Source of the DNA: Streptomyces geranii
Lineage (GTDB): Bacteria > Actinomycetota > Actinomycetes > Streptomycetales > Streptomycetaceae
Direction of reading: 5' to 3'
Assembly (NCBI RefSeq): GCF_002954775.1
Contig: NZ_PJME01000075.1
Location: forward strand, 1-32,699
Length of the DNA stretch: 32,699 nucleotides
A program made the translations under genes and the position numbers. This document shows positions 16,179 through 24,187 of the stretch, in pieces. The notes under the pieces were generated by a model. It searched no databases. It had not been told where the DNA came from and worked only from the letters and a program-made list of their open reading frames with translations. How positions within the stretch are numbered: position 1 is the stretch's first letter; each line of letters opens with the position of its first letter.

Positions 16179-17045
16179 GTGCCCGCCGGGGGCGTACCCC
16201 GCGTCGGACATCCCGGGACGGCGGTGGTCGCACTGGCGGCCGTCTGTGCGGTCCTGTGGGGGCTGACGGCCTGCGCTTCCCCGCCGGAGGACGGGTCCGA
16301 GCCGGACCCGACGCCCTCGCCCACCACGTCGGCCGGGGTCCGGTTGCCCCCGACGCCCGCCGGGTTCGACTACCAGATCGGCGGCGCCTACCCGCCCCCG
16401 AAGGGCGTGCGCATCGTCAGCCGGGACCGTACGGCGGCTCCCGCGCCCGGGCTCTACAACATCTGCTACGTCAACGCCTTCCAGGCCCAGCCCGACGCCG
16501 AGCGGTCCTGGCCCGCCGAGCTGCTGCTGCGGGACGCGAACGGCGACCCGGTCGTGGACGAGGACTGGGACGAGGCGCTGCTCGACATCGGTACGGCGGC
16601 GAAGCGGGCGCGGATCGCGGCGCGGGTGAACGAGTGGATCGACGGCTGCGCCGACCGGGGCTTCGACGCGGTCGAGCCCGACAACTACGACAGCTACACC
16701 CGCTCCGACGACCTCCTCACCGCCGCTGACGCGACCGCCTTCGTCACCCTCATCTCCCGGCACGCGCACGCACGCGGGCTGGCCGTCGGCCAGAAGAACA
16801 CCGTGGAGCTGGCCGGGCAGCGGAAGAAGGCCGGGCTGGACTTCGCGGTCGCGGAGGAGTGCGGCGAGTTCGACGAGTGCGGGGAGTACGCCGCGGCGTT
16901 CGACGACCGGGTCGTCGTGATCGAGTACACCGACTCCGGGCTGCGCAAGGCCGTCGCGGGCTTCGGCGACCGGCTGAGCATCGTCCGCCGGGACGTCGAC
17001 GTGTCGACCCCGGACAGCGACAAGTACGTCCGCCGGACCCGCTGA
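16179..17045 (+). CDS. GH114-family endo-alpha-1,4-polygalactosaminidase-like lipoprotein
   Basis: This 288-residue lipoprotein resembles glycoside hydrolase family 114, which cleaves galactosamine-containing polymers. A lipoprotein signal ends in the lipobox LTAC (C32). A Ser/Thr/Pro linker follows, then the catalytic TIM-barrel-like domain with FDYQIGG, the GFDAVEPDNYD motif containing probable catalytic acids, GLAVGQKN and an acidic FAVAEECGEF. The GTG start was chosen because GGAG lies 5 bases upstream and it places the lipobox correctly. ATG 16143 and ATG 16047 are alternatives with weak ribosome sites. The family assignment is by motif memory and not by search. It lies between two LAL regulators and may be their target. 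Confidence 0.85.
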   Translation: MPAGGVPRVGHPGTAVVALAAVCAVLWGLTACASPPEDGSEPDPTPSPTTSAGVRLPPTPAGFDYQIGGAYPPPKGVRIVSRDRTAAPAPGLYNICYVNAFQAQPDAERSWPAELLLRDANGDPVVDEDWDEALLDIGTAAKRARIAARVNEWIDGCADRGFDAVEPDNYDSYTRSDDLLTAADATAFVTLISRHAHARGLAVGQKNTVELAGQRKKAGLDFAVAEECGEFDECGEYAAAFDDRVVVIEYTDSGLRKAVAGFGDRLSIVRRDVDVSTPDSDKYVRRTR

Positions 17046-17064
17046 CCGGTCAACACCCTTGATA

Positions 17065-17084
17065 TCGGCCGGAGTTGCGGCCGA
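17065..17084 (+). terminator. Weak hairpin after GH114 gene
   Basis: TCGGCCG and CGGCCGA form a 7-base stem around GAGTTG, 20 bases after the GH114 stop. There is no clear T-run, as is usual in high-GC actinomycetes. Confidence 0.4.
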
Positions 17085-17202
17085 AACAGGGTAATCGCCT
17101 CTGCTCTCGCGGTACTCCTGCTTGAATGAGGGGGCTTCACAGAATCCGCACAGACCGACCGATCCTCGGCCTGCGACCGGGGCTCTGCTGAAGGGTGTTG
17201 GG

Positions 17203-19950
17203 TTGATCCTCAAAGGGCGTGCGGTGGAGCGGGAGTCGCTCGACCGCCTCGTCGCCGATCTCCGCGCGGGGCTGAGCCGGGCCGTGCTGCTGCGCGGCGA
17301 CGCCGGGATCGGCAAGACCGTACTGCTCGACCACGCGGCCACCGAGGCGGCCGGGTTGCGGGTGCTGCGGATATCCGGCGTCGAGGCCGAGGCCGGTTTC
17401 CCCTTCGCCGCGCTGCACCGGCTGCTCGTACCGTTCCTGGACGGGCTCAAGGAGCCCGGCCCGCTGTCGGCCGCCCAGCGCGAGGCGTTGCGGGTGGCGT
17501 GCGGGCTGGCCGACGGACCGCCCGCCGACGGCTTCCTCGTCGGCCTCGCGACCCTCACCCTGCTCGCCGAGGCGGCGAAACGGCGGCCGGTGCTGGCGCT
17601 GGTCGACGACGCCCAGTGGCTCGACGAGGAGTCCCTGGGCGTGCTGGCGTTCGTCGGCCGCCGGGTGCACGCGGAGGGCGTCGGACTGCTGTTCGCCGCG
17701 CGCACCGGGTTCGACGTACCGGCGGGGCTGCCCGTCACCGAAGTCACCGGGCTGGCCGAGCCGTTCGCGCTGGAGCTGCTGCGCGAGGCGGTCGCCGGGC
17801 CGCTGGACGCACGGGTCGCGGCGCGGATCGTGACCGCCACCGCCGGGAACCCCCTCGCGCTCGCGGACCTCGGCCAGGAACTCTCCGCCGACCAGCTGGC
17901 GGGCGGGCTCGCGCTGCCCGAACCCCTCCCGGTGGGCGGGCGGTTGGAGGCGCACTACCTGCAACAGGTGCGCGCGCTGCCGGAGTCGGCGCAGACCTGG
18001 CTGCTGCTGGCCGCCGCCGAGCCGGGCGGCGACCTCGGCTACGTCACGGGCGCGGCCGAGCGGCTCGGCATCGGCCCCGAGGCGTCCGGCCCGGCGGAGG
18101 CGGCCCGTCTTGTGGTACTGCGGTCCGCCGTCGCGTTCCGGCATCCGCTGGTGCGGTCGGCGGTGTACGGGGGTGCCACGAGCGTGGCGCGGCGGCGTGC
18201 CCATCTCGCGCTGGCCGACGCCACCGACCGCCCGGCCGACAGCGACCGGCGGGCCTGGCACCTGGCCGCCGCCGCGCTCGGCCCGGACGCCGAGGTCGCG
18301 GCGGAGGTGGAGCGCGCGGCCGACCGGGCGGGCGCCCGGGGCGGGTTCGCGGCCCGCGCCACCTTCCTCACCCGGGCCGCCGAGCTGACCCCCGAGGACC
18401 GGGTGCGGGCCGGGCGGCTGCTGGCGGCGGCGGAGGCCGCGCTGCGGGCCGGGGCACCTCTGCAGGCGGAGTCGCTGGTCGACGCGGTGGACGTCGAGCT
18501 GCTCGACGCGGTGGGCCGGGGCCGGATACTGCTGGTCCGGGCATACGCGATCCTGGCGCTGGGCGACGCGGACTCGTTCTCACGGGCGCCCGCGCTGTGC
18601 CTGCGGGCGGCGCAGCTGCTCGCCGAGGGGGCACCGGATCTCGCCCGCCAGGCGTTCCTCCAGGCGATCCAGGGTGTCATCACCGCGGAGCACCTGATCC
18701 GGGACACCTCACCGCCCGAGATCGCCCGGGCCATCGAGACGCTCGTGCCCCGCTCGGCTCCCGCCACCGGTGTCGATCTCGTGCTGCGCGCGTTCGCCGT
18801 ACTGGCCCTCGACGGCTACGAGAGCGCGGTCCCGCATCTGCGGCGGGCCTGCGCGATGGTGCTCGACCCGCGCACGCCCGACGAAGCGGTGCTGCGGGCC
18901 TTTCTGCCCACGATCACCATGTCGATGATCCGGTGGGACGAGCGGACCCAGACGGCGGTGATGCGCCGGGCCGCCGACGTGGCCCGGGCCACCGGCGCGC
19001 TCACCCAGCTGGACATCGCCCTGTACTGCTGGGTGATGTCCGAGACGAACCTCGGCGAGCTGTCCGCCGCCGACGCCCTGCACGCCGAGGGCAACCAGAT
19101 CCGGGCGGCGATCGGCGCGACCGACGACGTGTGGGCGATCTACCGGCACCCCGAACTCCTGGCCTGGCACGGCGACTCGGAGAACCTGGACGACATCCTG
19201 CGCGGCTCGATGGAGGCGGGGACCTGGCTCGGCAACGGCGCCGTCGAGTCGATCGCCCGGATCGGCATGACCGTGCTCGCGCTGAGCCGCGGCGACTACG
19301 CGACGGCCCGCGACCACACCAGGACCCTGGTCGAGCACGACCGGTACGGCATCCACTCCCGGCTCCTCCCCCACCTCGTCGAGGCCGCCGTGCGCTGCGG
19401 CGACCGGGTCCTCGCCACGACCGCCCTGGACACGCTCACCTCCCGGGCGACGGCCGCCGGCACCCCCTGGGGGCTGGGCGTGCTGGCCCGCTGCCGCGCC
19501 CTGCTCGCCCCGGCGGACGAGGCCGAAGCGCTCTACGCCGAGGCGATCGAACTGCTGGCCGACACCCGGGCCCGGTCCGATCTGGCGGTCGCCCACCTCC
19601 ACTACGGCGAGTGGCTGCGCCGACGCAAGCGCCGCAAGGACGCCCGCGAGCAACTCCGTACGGCGGTGGGCCTGTTCGACGCGATGGGCGCCACCGGCCT
19701 CTCGGCGCGCACCGCGCAGGAGCTGGCCGCGACGGGCGAGCACCCCCGGCGCGGGCCCGCCGGGACGGCCAGCGCGCTCACCCCGCAGGAACTCACGGTC
19801 GCCCGGCTCGCGAAGGGCGGCGCGACCAACGCGGAGATCGCCGCCCAGCTGTTCATCAGCGCGAGCACCGTCGACTACCACCTCCGGAAGATCTTCCGGA
19901 AGCTGGAGGTGACCTCCCGGCGCCAGCTCTCCCGCGCCCCGGGGCTCTGA
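17203..19950 (+). CDS. Large LuxR-type AAA regulator (LAL family), second copy
   Basis: This is a 915-residue LuxR-family regulator of the same architecture as the first: Walker A GDAGIGKT (32-39), Walker B LALVDDAQWLD (131-141), a long helical repeat region, and a LuxR-type helix-turn-helix at the C-terminus (about 859-915, LTPQELTVARLAKGGATN, then AEIAAQLFISASTVDYHL). The start is TTG 17203, 7 bases after AAGGG; TTG 17122 would add 27 Pro/Arg-rich residues that do not look conserved. It is followed on the same strand by three alpha/beta hydrolases, the first 99 bases downstream, so it is the best candidate regulator for them. Confidence 0.9.
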   Translation: MILKGRAVERESLDRLVADLRAGLSRAVLLRGDAGIGKTVLLDHAATEAAGLRVLRISGVEAEAGFPFAALHRLLVPFLDGLKEPGPLSAAQREALRVACGLADGPPADGFLVGLATLTLLAEAAKRRPVLALVDDAQWLDEESLGVLAFVGRRVHAEGVGLLFAARTGFDVPAGLPVTEVTGLAEPFALELLREAVAGPLDARVAARIVTATAGNPLALADLGQELSADQLAGGLALPEPLPVGGRLEAHYLQQVRALPESAQTWLLLAAAEPGGDLGYVTGAAERLGIGPEASGPAEAARLVVLRSAVAFRHPLVRSAVYGGATSVARRRAHLALADATDRPADSDRRAWHLAAAALGPDAEVAAEVERAADRAGARGGFAARATFLTRAAELTPEDRVRAGRLLAAAEAALRAGAPLQAESLVDAVDVELLDAVGRGRILLVRAYAILALGDADSFSRAPALCLRAAQLLAEGAPDLARQAFLQAIQGVITAEHLIRDTSPPEIARAIETLVPRSAPATGVDLVLRAFAVLALDGYESAVPHLRRACAMVLDPRTPDEAVLRAFLPTITMSMIRWDERTQTAVMRRAADVARATGALTQLDIALYCWVMSETNLGELSAADALHAEGNQIRAAIGATDDVWAIYRHPELLAWHGDSENLDDILRGSMEAGTWLGNGAVESIARIGMTVLALSRGDYATARDHTRTLVEHDRYGIHSRLLPHLVEAAVRCGDRVLATTALDTLTSRATAAGTPWGLGVLARCRALLAPADEAEALYAEAIELLADTRARSDLAVAHLHYGEWLRRRKRRKDAREQLRTAVGLFDAMGATGLSARTAQELAATGEHPRRGPAGTASALTPQELTVARLAKGGATNAEIAAQLFISASTVDYHLRKIFRKLEVTSRRQLSRAPGL

Positions 19951-20049
19951 TCCGGGGTCACGACTACGCGCTCCACGGGATGCGGGGCCCGCCGGGTCCG
20001 GCGAGGCTCGGGGGGTCGGAAAAATCGCGCAGACGGGAGCACACCCCCC

Positions 20050-20874
20050 ATGCCATACGTCACCGCAGCGGACGGCGCCGAGATCTTCTACAAGGACTGG
20101 GGCCAGGGCCGCCCGGTCGTCCTGAGTCACGGCTGGCCGCTGAACTCGGACAGCTGGGAGGCCCAGCAGCTGTTCCTGGCCACCCACGGCTTCCGGGTGA
20201 TCGCCCACGACCGGCGCGGCCACGGCCGCTCCACCCAGACCTGGCACGGCAACGAGATGAACACCTACGCCGACGACCTGGCCACCCTCGTCGACACCCT
20301 CGACCTGCGGGACGCGACCCTCGTCGGGTTCTCGACCGGCGGCGGCGAGGTCGCCCGCTATGTCGGCCGGCACGGCACCGGGCGCCTCGCGCAGCTCGCG
20401 CTGGTGTCCGCCGTACCGCCCTTCATGCTCAAGACGGACGACAACCCGGGCGGGGTGCCGGGCGAGGTGTTCGACGGGATCCGGGCCGGTTCGCTGGCCG
20501 ACCGCTCGCAGCTGTACCGGGATCTCGCCGACGGGCCGTTCTTCGGCCACAACCGGCCCGGCGCCAACGTCTCGCAGGGCATCCGGGACGCCTTCTGGCG
20601 GCAGAGCCTCCAGGCCGGGCACCGCAACGCCTACGAGAGCGTCGCCGCCTTCTCCGCCACCGACTTCCGCGCCGACCTCGACGCCTTCGACGTGCCGACG
20701 CTGATCGTGCACGGCGACGACGACCAGGTCGTGCCGATCGACGTCGGCGGCCGGGCCTCGGCGGCGCGGATCAAGTCGGCGACGCTCAAGGTCTATCCGG
20801 GCGCCCCGCACGGCATCACGGACACGCACAAGGACCAACTGAACGCGGACCTCCTCGACTTCCTCAACTCCTGA
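20050..20874 (+). CDS. Alpha/beta hydrolase, cofactor-free haloperoxidase type
   Basis: This is a 274-residue cytoplasmic alpha/beta hydrolase of the non-heme chloroperoxidase/esterase group. The catalytic triad is S95 (GFSTGGGE), D225 (HGDDDQVVP) and H254 (APHG), at the spacing of known Streptomyces chloroperoxidases. The oxyanion HGW motif (28-29) is present. These enzymes are now seen mainly as esterases that can form peracids. The ATG start follows GGGAG. It is the first of three consecutive hydrolases downstream of the LAL regulator. Confidence 0.93.
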   Translation: MPYVTAADGAEIFYKDWGQGRPVVLSHGWPLNSDSWEAQQLFLATHGFRVIAHDRRGHGRSTQTWHGNEMNTYADDLATLVDTLDLRDATLVGFSTGGGEVARYVGRHGTGRLAQLALVSAVPPFMLKTDDNPGGVPGEVFDGIRAGSLADRSQLYRDLADGPFFGHNRPGANVSQGIRDAFWRQSLQAGHRNAYESVAAFSATDFRADLDAFDVPTLIVHGDDDQVVPIDVGGRASAARIKSATLKVYPGAPHGITDTHKDQLNADLLDFLNS

Positions 20875-20891
20875 TTCCCGGAAGGAACTTC

Positions 20892-21737
20892 GTGAGCATG
20901 CGACTCCACCGCACCCTGGGCACGGTCATCGCGAGCTGCGCCCTGGTCGTCGGACTGACCGGCGCCGTCGCACACTCCTCCCCCGCGCCCTCCGCCGCGT
21001 CCTCGGCATCGGAGAAGGGCGCTCCCAAGCCGACCGTCGTCCTCGTCCACGGGGTGTTCGCCGACGCGTCGGGCTGGAACGCCACCATCAAGTCCCTTCA
21101 GGACGCCGGATTCCCGGTGATCGCCCCGGCCAACCCGCTGCGCGACCTGACCGCCGACTCCGCCTACGTCTCGTCGGTCGTGGCGAGCATCCCGGGGCCG
21201 GTGATCCTGGTGGGCCACTCCTACGGCGGCGAGGTCGTCACCAACGCGGCGCGCGGCCGGGCCAACGTCAAGGCGCTGGTGTACGTCGCCGCCTTCGCGC
21301 CCGACCAGGGCGAGACCGCGCTCGACCTGGCCGGGAAGTTCCCCGGCAGCAAGCTGCCGGAGTCCCTGCTGGTGCGGACGTATCCGCAGCCGGGCGCCGA
21401 CGACGGCCACGACGGCTACATCGACCCGGCGAAGTTCCACGACGTCTTCGCCCAGGATCTGCCGAGGAAGACGACCCGGCTCATGGCGGCGGCCCAACGA
21501 CCGGGCAGCCTCGAAGGGTTGAGCAGCGGCAGCGGCGTACCGGCCTGGAAGACCCTGCCGTCCTGGTACGTCATCCCGACCGCCGACAACGTCATCCCGC
21601 CGGCCGTCCAGCGCTTCATGGCCGAGCGGGCCGGCAGCCGGACCGTCGAGGTCAAGGGGGCCTCGCACGTCGTGATGATGTCCCGCCCGGAGGCGGTCGT
21701 CCGCCAGATCAAGGCCGCGTACCGCGCCACCGACTGA
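20892..21737 (+). CDS. Secreted alpha/beta hydrolase
   Basis: This 281-residue hydrolase begins with a secretion signal (MRLHRTLG, then a hydrophobic stretch VIASCALVVGLTGAVA) followed by an Ala/Ser-rich mature start. The catalytic region shows HGVFADASGW, the nucleophile motif GHSYGGEV and the His motif GASHVVM. It is of the EstC/salicylate-esterase-like alpha/beta hydrolase type. GTG 20892 has AGGA 5 bases upstream; ATG 20898 is the alternative. It is 17 bases after the first hydrolase, so the pair is surely co-transcribed. Export suggests an extracellular ester or amide substrate. Confidence 0.9.
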   Translation: MSMRLHRTLGTVIASCALVVGLTGAVAHSSPAPSAASSASEKGAPKPTVVLVHGVFADASGWNATIKSLQDAGFPVIAPANPLRDLTADSAYVSSVVASIPGPVILVGHSYGGEVVTNAARGRANVKALVYVAAFAPDQGETALDLAGKFPGSKLPESLLVRTYPQPGADDGHDGYIDPAKFHDVFAQDLPRKTTRLMAAAQRPGSLEGLSSGSGVPAWKTLPSWYVIPTADNVIPPAVQRFMAERAGSRTVEVKGASHVVMMSRPEAVVRQIKAAYRATD

Positions 21738-21810
21738 GGAACACCAGGAAGCACCGAGAACCACTGAGAACCATTAGGGAGCACTGAGGAGCAACGATGA
21801 GCACTCCCGA
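21731..21810 (+). repeat. Eight degenerate 10-base tandem repeats between hydrolase genes
   Basis: Read in blocks of ten from 21731 the DNA shows CGACTGAGGA, ACACCAGGAA, GCACCGAGAA, CCACTGAGAA, CCATTAGGGA, GCACTGAGGA, GCAACGATGA, GCACTCCCGA. The consensus is roughly GCACTGAGGA. The array runs from the end of the second hydrolase gene, through its stop codon (21735-21737), into the first codons of the third. Several units carry GAGGA/GAGAA ribosome-site-like cores. Confidence 0.75.
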
Positions 21811-22594
21811 CACCATCGTCCTGATCCACGGTTTCTGGGTGACACCCCGCAGCTGGGAGCAGTGGGTCGCCCACTACGAGAAGCGCGGCTACCGCGTCAT
21901 CGCGCCCGCCTACCCGGGCTTCGAGGTCGAGGTCGAGTCGCTGAACGCGGACCCGACACCGGTCGAGCAGGTCACGGTCCCGCAGATCGTCGAGACCCTG
22001 GAGAACGTCGTCCGGTCCCTGGACAAGCCGCCGATCCTCATCGGCCACTCGGCGGGCGGCGTCTTCGTGCAGCTGCTGCTCGACCGGGGTCACGGAGCGG
22101 CGGGCGTGGCGATCAACTCCGCGCCCACGGAAGGGGTCGCGGTGCTGCCGCTGACCCAGATCAAGGCCGCCTTCCCGGTCCTGAAGAACCCGGCCAACCG
22201 GCACCGGGCGGTCGGGCTGAACTTCGAGCAGTGGCACTACGCGTTCACCAACACGTTCGAGGAGACCGAGTCGAGGCGGCTGTACGAGCGGTACGCGGTA
22301 CCGGCGTCCGGCAGCATCTTCTTCGACAGCGCCCTGGCCACCCTGCGCCCGGGCCACCAGAGCACGTACGTCAACTACCACAACGACGAGCGGGCGCCGC
22401 TGCTGTTCGTCTCGGGTGAGCTGGACCATCTGATGCCGCCCAAGGTGCAGCAGTCCAATGCCAAGCACTACAAGTCGAAGACGGTGACGGAGGTCAAGGA
22501 GTACGCGGGCCGGCCGCATCTCCTCCCCGCCGCTCCAGGCTGGGAGGAGATCGCGGACGACGTCCTTGAGTGGGCGGTCCAGCACGCGCGGTAG
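21797..22594 (+). CDS. Alpha/beta hydrolase, cytoplasmic
   Basis: This 265-residue alpha/beta hydrolase has no signal peptide. It shows the HGFW oxyanion motif near residue 11, the nucleophile motif GHSAG (S85) and a late GRPHLLP segment carrying the probable catalytic His. The acid is probably in SGELDHL. It is unrelated in detail to the two upstream hydrolases, although it lies only 59 bases downstream on the same strand. The start ATG follows GAGGAG in the last units of the 10-base repeat array. Substrate unknown. Confidence 0.92.
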   Translation: MSTPDTIVLIHGFWVTPRSWEQWVAHYEKRGYRVIAPAYPGFEVEVESLNADPTPVEQVTVPQIVETLENVVRSLDKPPILIGHSAGGVFVQLLLDRGHGAAGVAINSAPTEGVAVLPLTQIKAAFPVLKNPANRHRAVGLNFEQWHYAFTNTFEETESRRLYERYAVPASGSIFFDSALATLRPGHQSTYVNYHNDERAPLLFVSGELDHLMPPKVQQSNAKHYKSKTVTEVKEYAGRPHLLPAAPGWEEIADDVLEWAVQHAR

Positions 22595-22617
22595 ACCGTC
22601 AGGCGGTAGACCGTCAG
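22589..22617 (+). repeat. 15-base tandem duplication at the gene end
   Basis: CGGTAGACCGTCAG occurs at 22589-22602 and again at 22604-22617. The first copy contains the TAG stop of the third hydrolase (22592-22594), so this looks like a recent local duplication just after the coding end. Confidence 0.85.
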
Positions 22618-22623
22618 TCAGGA

Positions 22624-22656
22624 GCCCGGGGCGGCCGGACACCGGCCGCCCCGGGC
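22624..22656 (+). terminator. Strong 15-base-stem hairpin
   Basis: GCCCGGGGCGGCCGG and CCGGCCGCCCCGGGC form a perfect 15-base stem with a 3-base loop (ACA). It follows the hydrolase run and precedes the MBL-fold gene, and is a likely terminator or attenuating structure for the former. Confidence 0.8.
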
Positions 22657-22680
22657 ATCCGCACCCCGGAGGGAACCCGT

Positions 22681-23472
22681 ATGACCGAGGCCCGTGTCAC
22701 CCACATCGGCGGCCCGACCGCGCTGATCGAGGCGGGCGGCTGGCGGCTGCTGACCGACCCGACGTTCGACCCGCCCGGCCGGCGCTACTCCTTCGGCTGG
22801 GGCACCTCGTCGGTGAAGACCTCGGGACCGGCGCTTCCGGCCGCCGAACTCCCGCCGCTGGACGCCGTGTTGCTCACCCACGACCACCACGGCGACAACC
22901 TGGACACGGCGGGCCGGGCCCTGCTGCCGGGCGCGGACGTCGTCCTGACGACACCGTCGGGGGCGCGCAGACTCGGCGGCAACGCGCACGGCCTCGCCCC
23001 CTGGACGACGTACCGCCTCACCGCCCCCGGCCGCCCGACGATCGAGGTCACGGCGACCCCGGCCCGGCACGGCCCGCCCCTCTCCCACCCGGTCGTCGGC
23101 GACGTCACGGGCTTCGCCCTGCGCTGGGAGGGACAGCGGCACGGCGCGCTGTGGATCTCCGGGGACACCGTCCTGTACGGCGGAGTGCGCGAGGTCGCCC
23201 ACCGGCTGACCGTCGGCACGGCCCTCCTCCACCTCGGCGGCGTCCGCTTCCCGCTGACCGGTCCCCTGCGCTACACGATGACGGCGGCCCAAGCGGTGTC
23301 CCTGTGCGGGGAGTTGAGGCCCCGGCTCGCGCTGCCCGTGCACTACGAGGGCTGGCGGCACTTCCAGGAGGGGCGGCGGTCGATCGAGGCGGAACTGGCG
23401 AAGGCGCCCGGCGACATCCGGGAGCGGTTCCGCTGGCTGCCGATGGGCGCTCCGCTGGACATCACCGTGTGA
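22681..23472 (+). CDS. MBL-fold metallo-hydrolase
   Basis: This 263-residue enzyme is of the metallo-beta-lactamase fold, UlaG/NAPE-PLD-like branch. Metal-ligand motifs are THDHHGDN (66-73), ARHGPP, SGDTVLYGG and PVHYEGW. The canonical HxHxDH is altered: after H67, H69 and H70 comes G71-D72-N73, so the last His is replaced by Asn. Related actinomycete proteins, as I recall, share this HDHHxDN form, so it is probably functional. The ATG start follows GGAGGGA. It overlaps the convergent flavoprotein gene by 11 bases at its 3' end. Confidence 0.87.
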   Translation: MTEARVTHIGGPTALIEAGGWRLLTDPTFDPPGRRYSFGWGTSSVKTSGPALPAAELPPLDAVLLTHDHHGDNLDTAGRALLPGADVVLTTPSGARRLGGNAHGLAPWTTYRLTAPGRPTIEVTATPARHGPPLSHPVVGDVTGFALRWEGQRHGALWISGDTVLYGGVREVAHRLTVGTALLHLGGVRFPLTGPLRYTMTAAQAVSLCGELRPRLALPVHYEGWRHFQEGRRSIEAELAKAPGDIRERFRWLPMGAPLDITV

Positions 23473-24025
23473 CGCGCTCGCCCAATTGTCTTGCGGCAAG
23501 CAGCTCCAGCCCCCGCTCCCACCCGAACTCCGCCCGCCCATCGCCCACTTGGACCTCACCGGCGTACGGATCGCCGAACCGCACCCCCATCCCGCCCAGC
23601 CGTTCCAGGCTCGCCCGGTACGCGGGATGGGCGGCCAACGCCTCGCCCACGCACGGCAGTACGGCGATCGGCACCCCCATCCCGTACACCTCGCACAGGG
23701 TGCCCAGGGCGAGGGTGTCGGCGATGCCGGCCGCCCATTTGTTGACGGTGTTGAAGGTGGCGGGCGCGACGAGCACGGCGTCGGGGGCCGGAAAGGGCCG
23801 CGGGTCACCGGGCTTTCGCCACGCGGACCGGATCGGGCGGCCGGTCTGCGCCTCGACGGCGGCCGGGTCGAAGAAGCCGAGGGCGAGCGGCGTCGCGATG
23901 ACCCCGACCTCCCAGTCGCGTTCCTGTGCGGCGGTGATCAACTTGCTGATGTCGGAGGCGATTCCGGCGGCGCAGACAATGACGTAGAGGAAGGGTTTCG
24001 GGGCCCGGTGGGTCGGCTCGGTCAT
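23462..24025 (-). CDS. Flavoprotein, HFCD family
   Basis: This 187-residue protein is of the homo-oligomeric flavin-containing Cys decarboxylase family (the fold of phosphopantothenoylcysteine decarboxylase and EpiD). The N-terminus FLYVIVCAAGIASDISKLI and the APATFNTVNKWAAGIADTL motif form the FMN-binding site. It is a stand-alone decarboxylase-like domain with no fused CoaB part. It may act on a peptide or a small thiol; the substrate is not visible. Its last 11 bases overlap the MBL-fold gene tail to tail, and it is divergent from the LysE-type gene. Confidence 0.85.
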   Translation of the reverse strand: MTEPTHRAPKPFLYVIVCAAGIASDISKLITAAQERDWEVGVIATPLALGFFDPAAVEAQTGRPIRSAWRKPGDPRPFPAPDAVLVAPATFNTVNKWAAGIADTLALGTLCEVYGMGVPIAVLPCVGEALAAHPAYRASLERLGGMGVRFGDPYAGEVQVGDGRAEFGWERGLELLAARQLGERVTR

Positions 24026-24079
24026 CCGGAAACCCTAAATGAGTTGCCGGTGACCGGGCCCCGGCCCCAGGATCACGCC

Positions 24080-24187
24080 ATGCCTACGAAAGACTCCTTC
24101 CTGCCGCTGACGCCCACCGCCGCTTCCCCGGTGCGTGGCCAGCAGCAGCCCGGCCGTCCCCGGAGGCCCGTGCTTCCGCGGTCATGA
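24080..24187 (+). CDS. Candidate 35-codon leader ORF before LysE-type gene
   Basis: ATG 24080 has AGGA 7 bases upstream. It opens a 35-residue basic, Pro-rich peptide (MPTKDSFLPL to RPVLPRS) that ends in TGA at 24185-24187. That stop overlaps the exporter start as ATGA. The exporter itself has no ribosome site at the right distance (GGAGG is 17 bases away), and ATG 24184 is the only start I find in its frame. Translational coupling through this ORF would explain how the exporter is translated. The peptide matches nothing I know and may serve only as a leader. Confidence 0.5.
   Translation: MPTKDSFLPLTPTAASPVRGQQQPGRPRRPVLPRS

Noticed and set aside
17499..20891. Upstream part of a 1412-codon plus-strand frame inside the second LAL gene and first hydrolase
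   Set aside because: Only its end (20892-21737) is a real hydrolase with signal peptide and ribosome site. The rest is an Arg/Pro-rich shadow of two well-supported genes in another frame.
13159..22594. The regulator-hydrolase region as a secondary-metabolite cluster
   Set aside because: No polyketide synthase, peptide synthetase, terpene cyclase, RiPP precursor or P450 gene is present. The LAL regulators alone are not enough.
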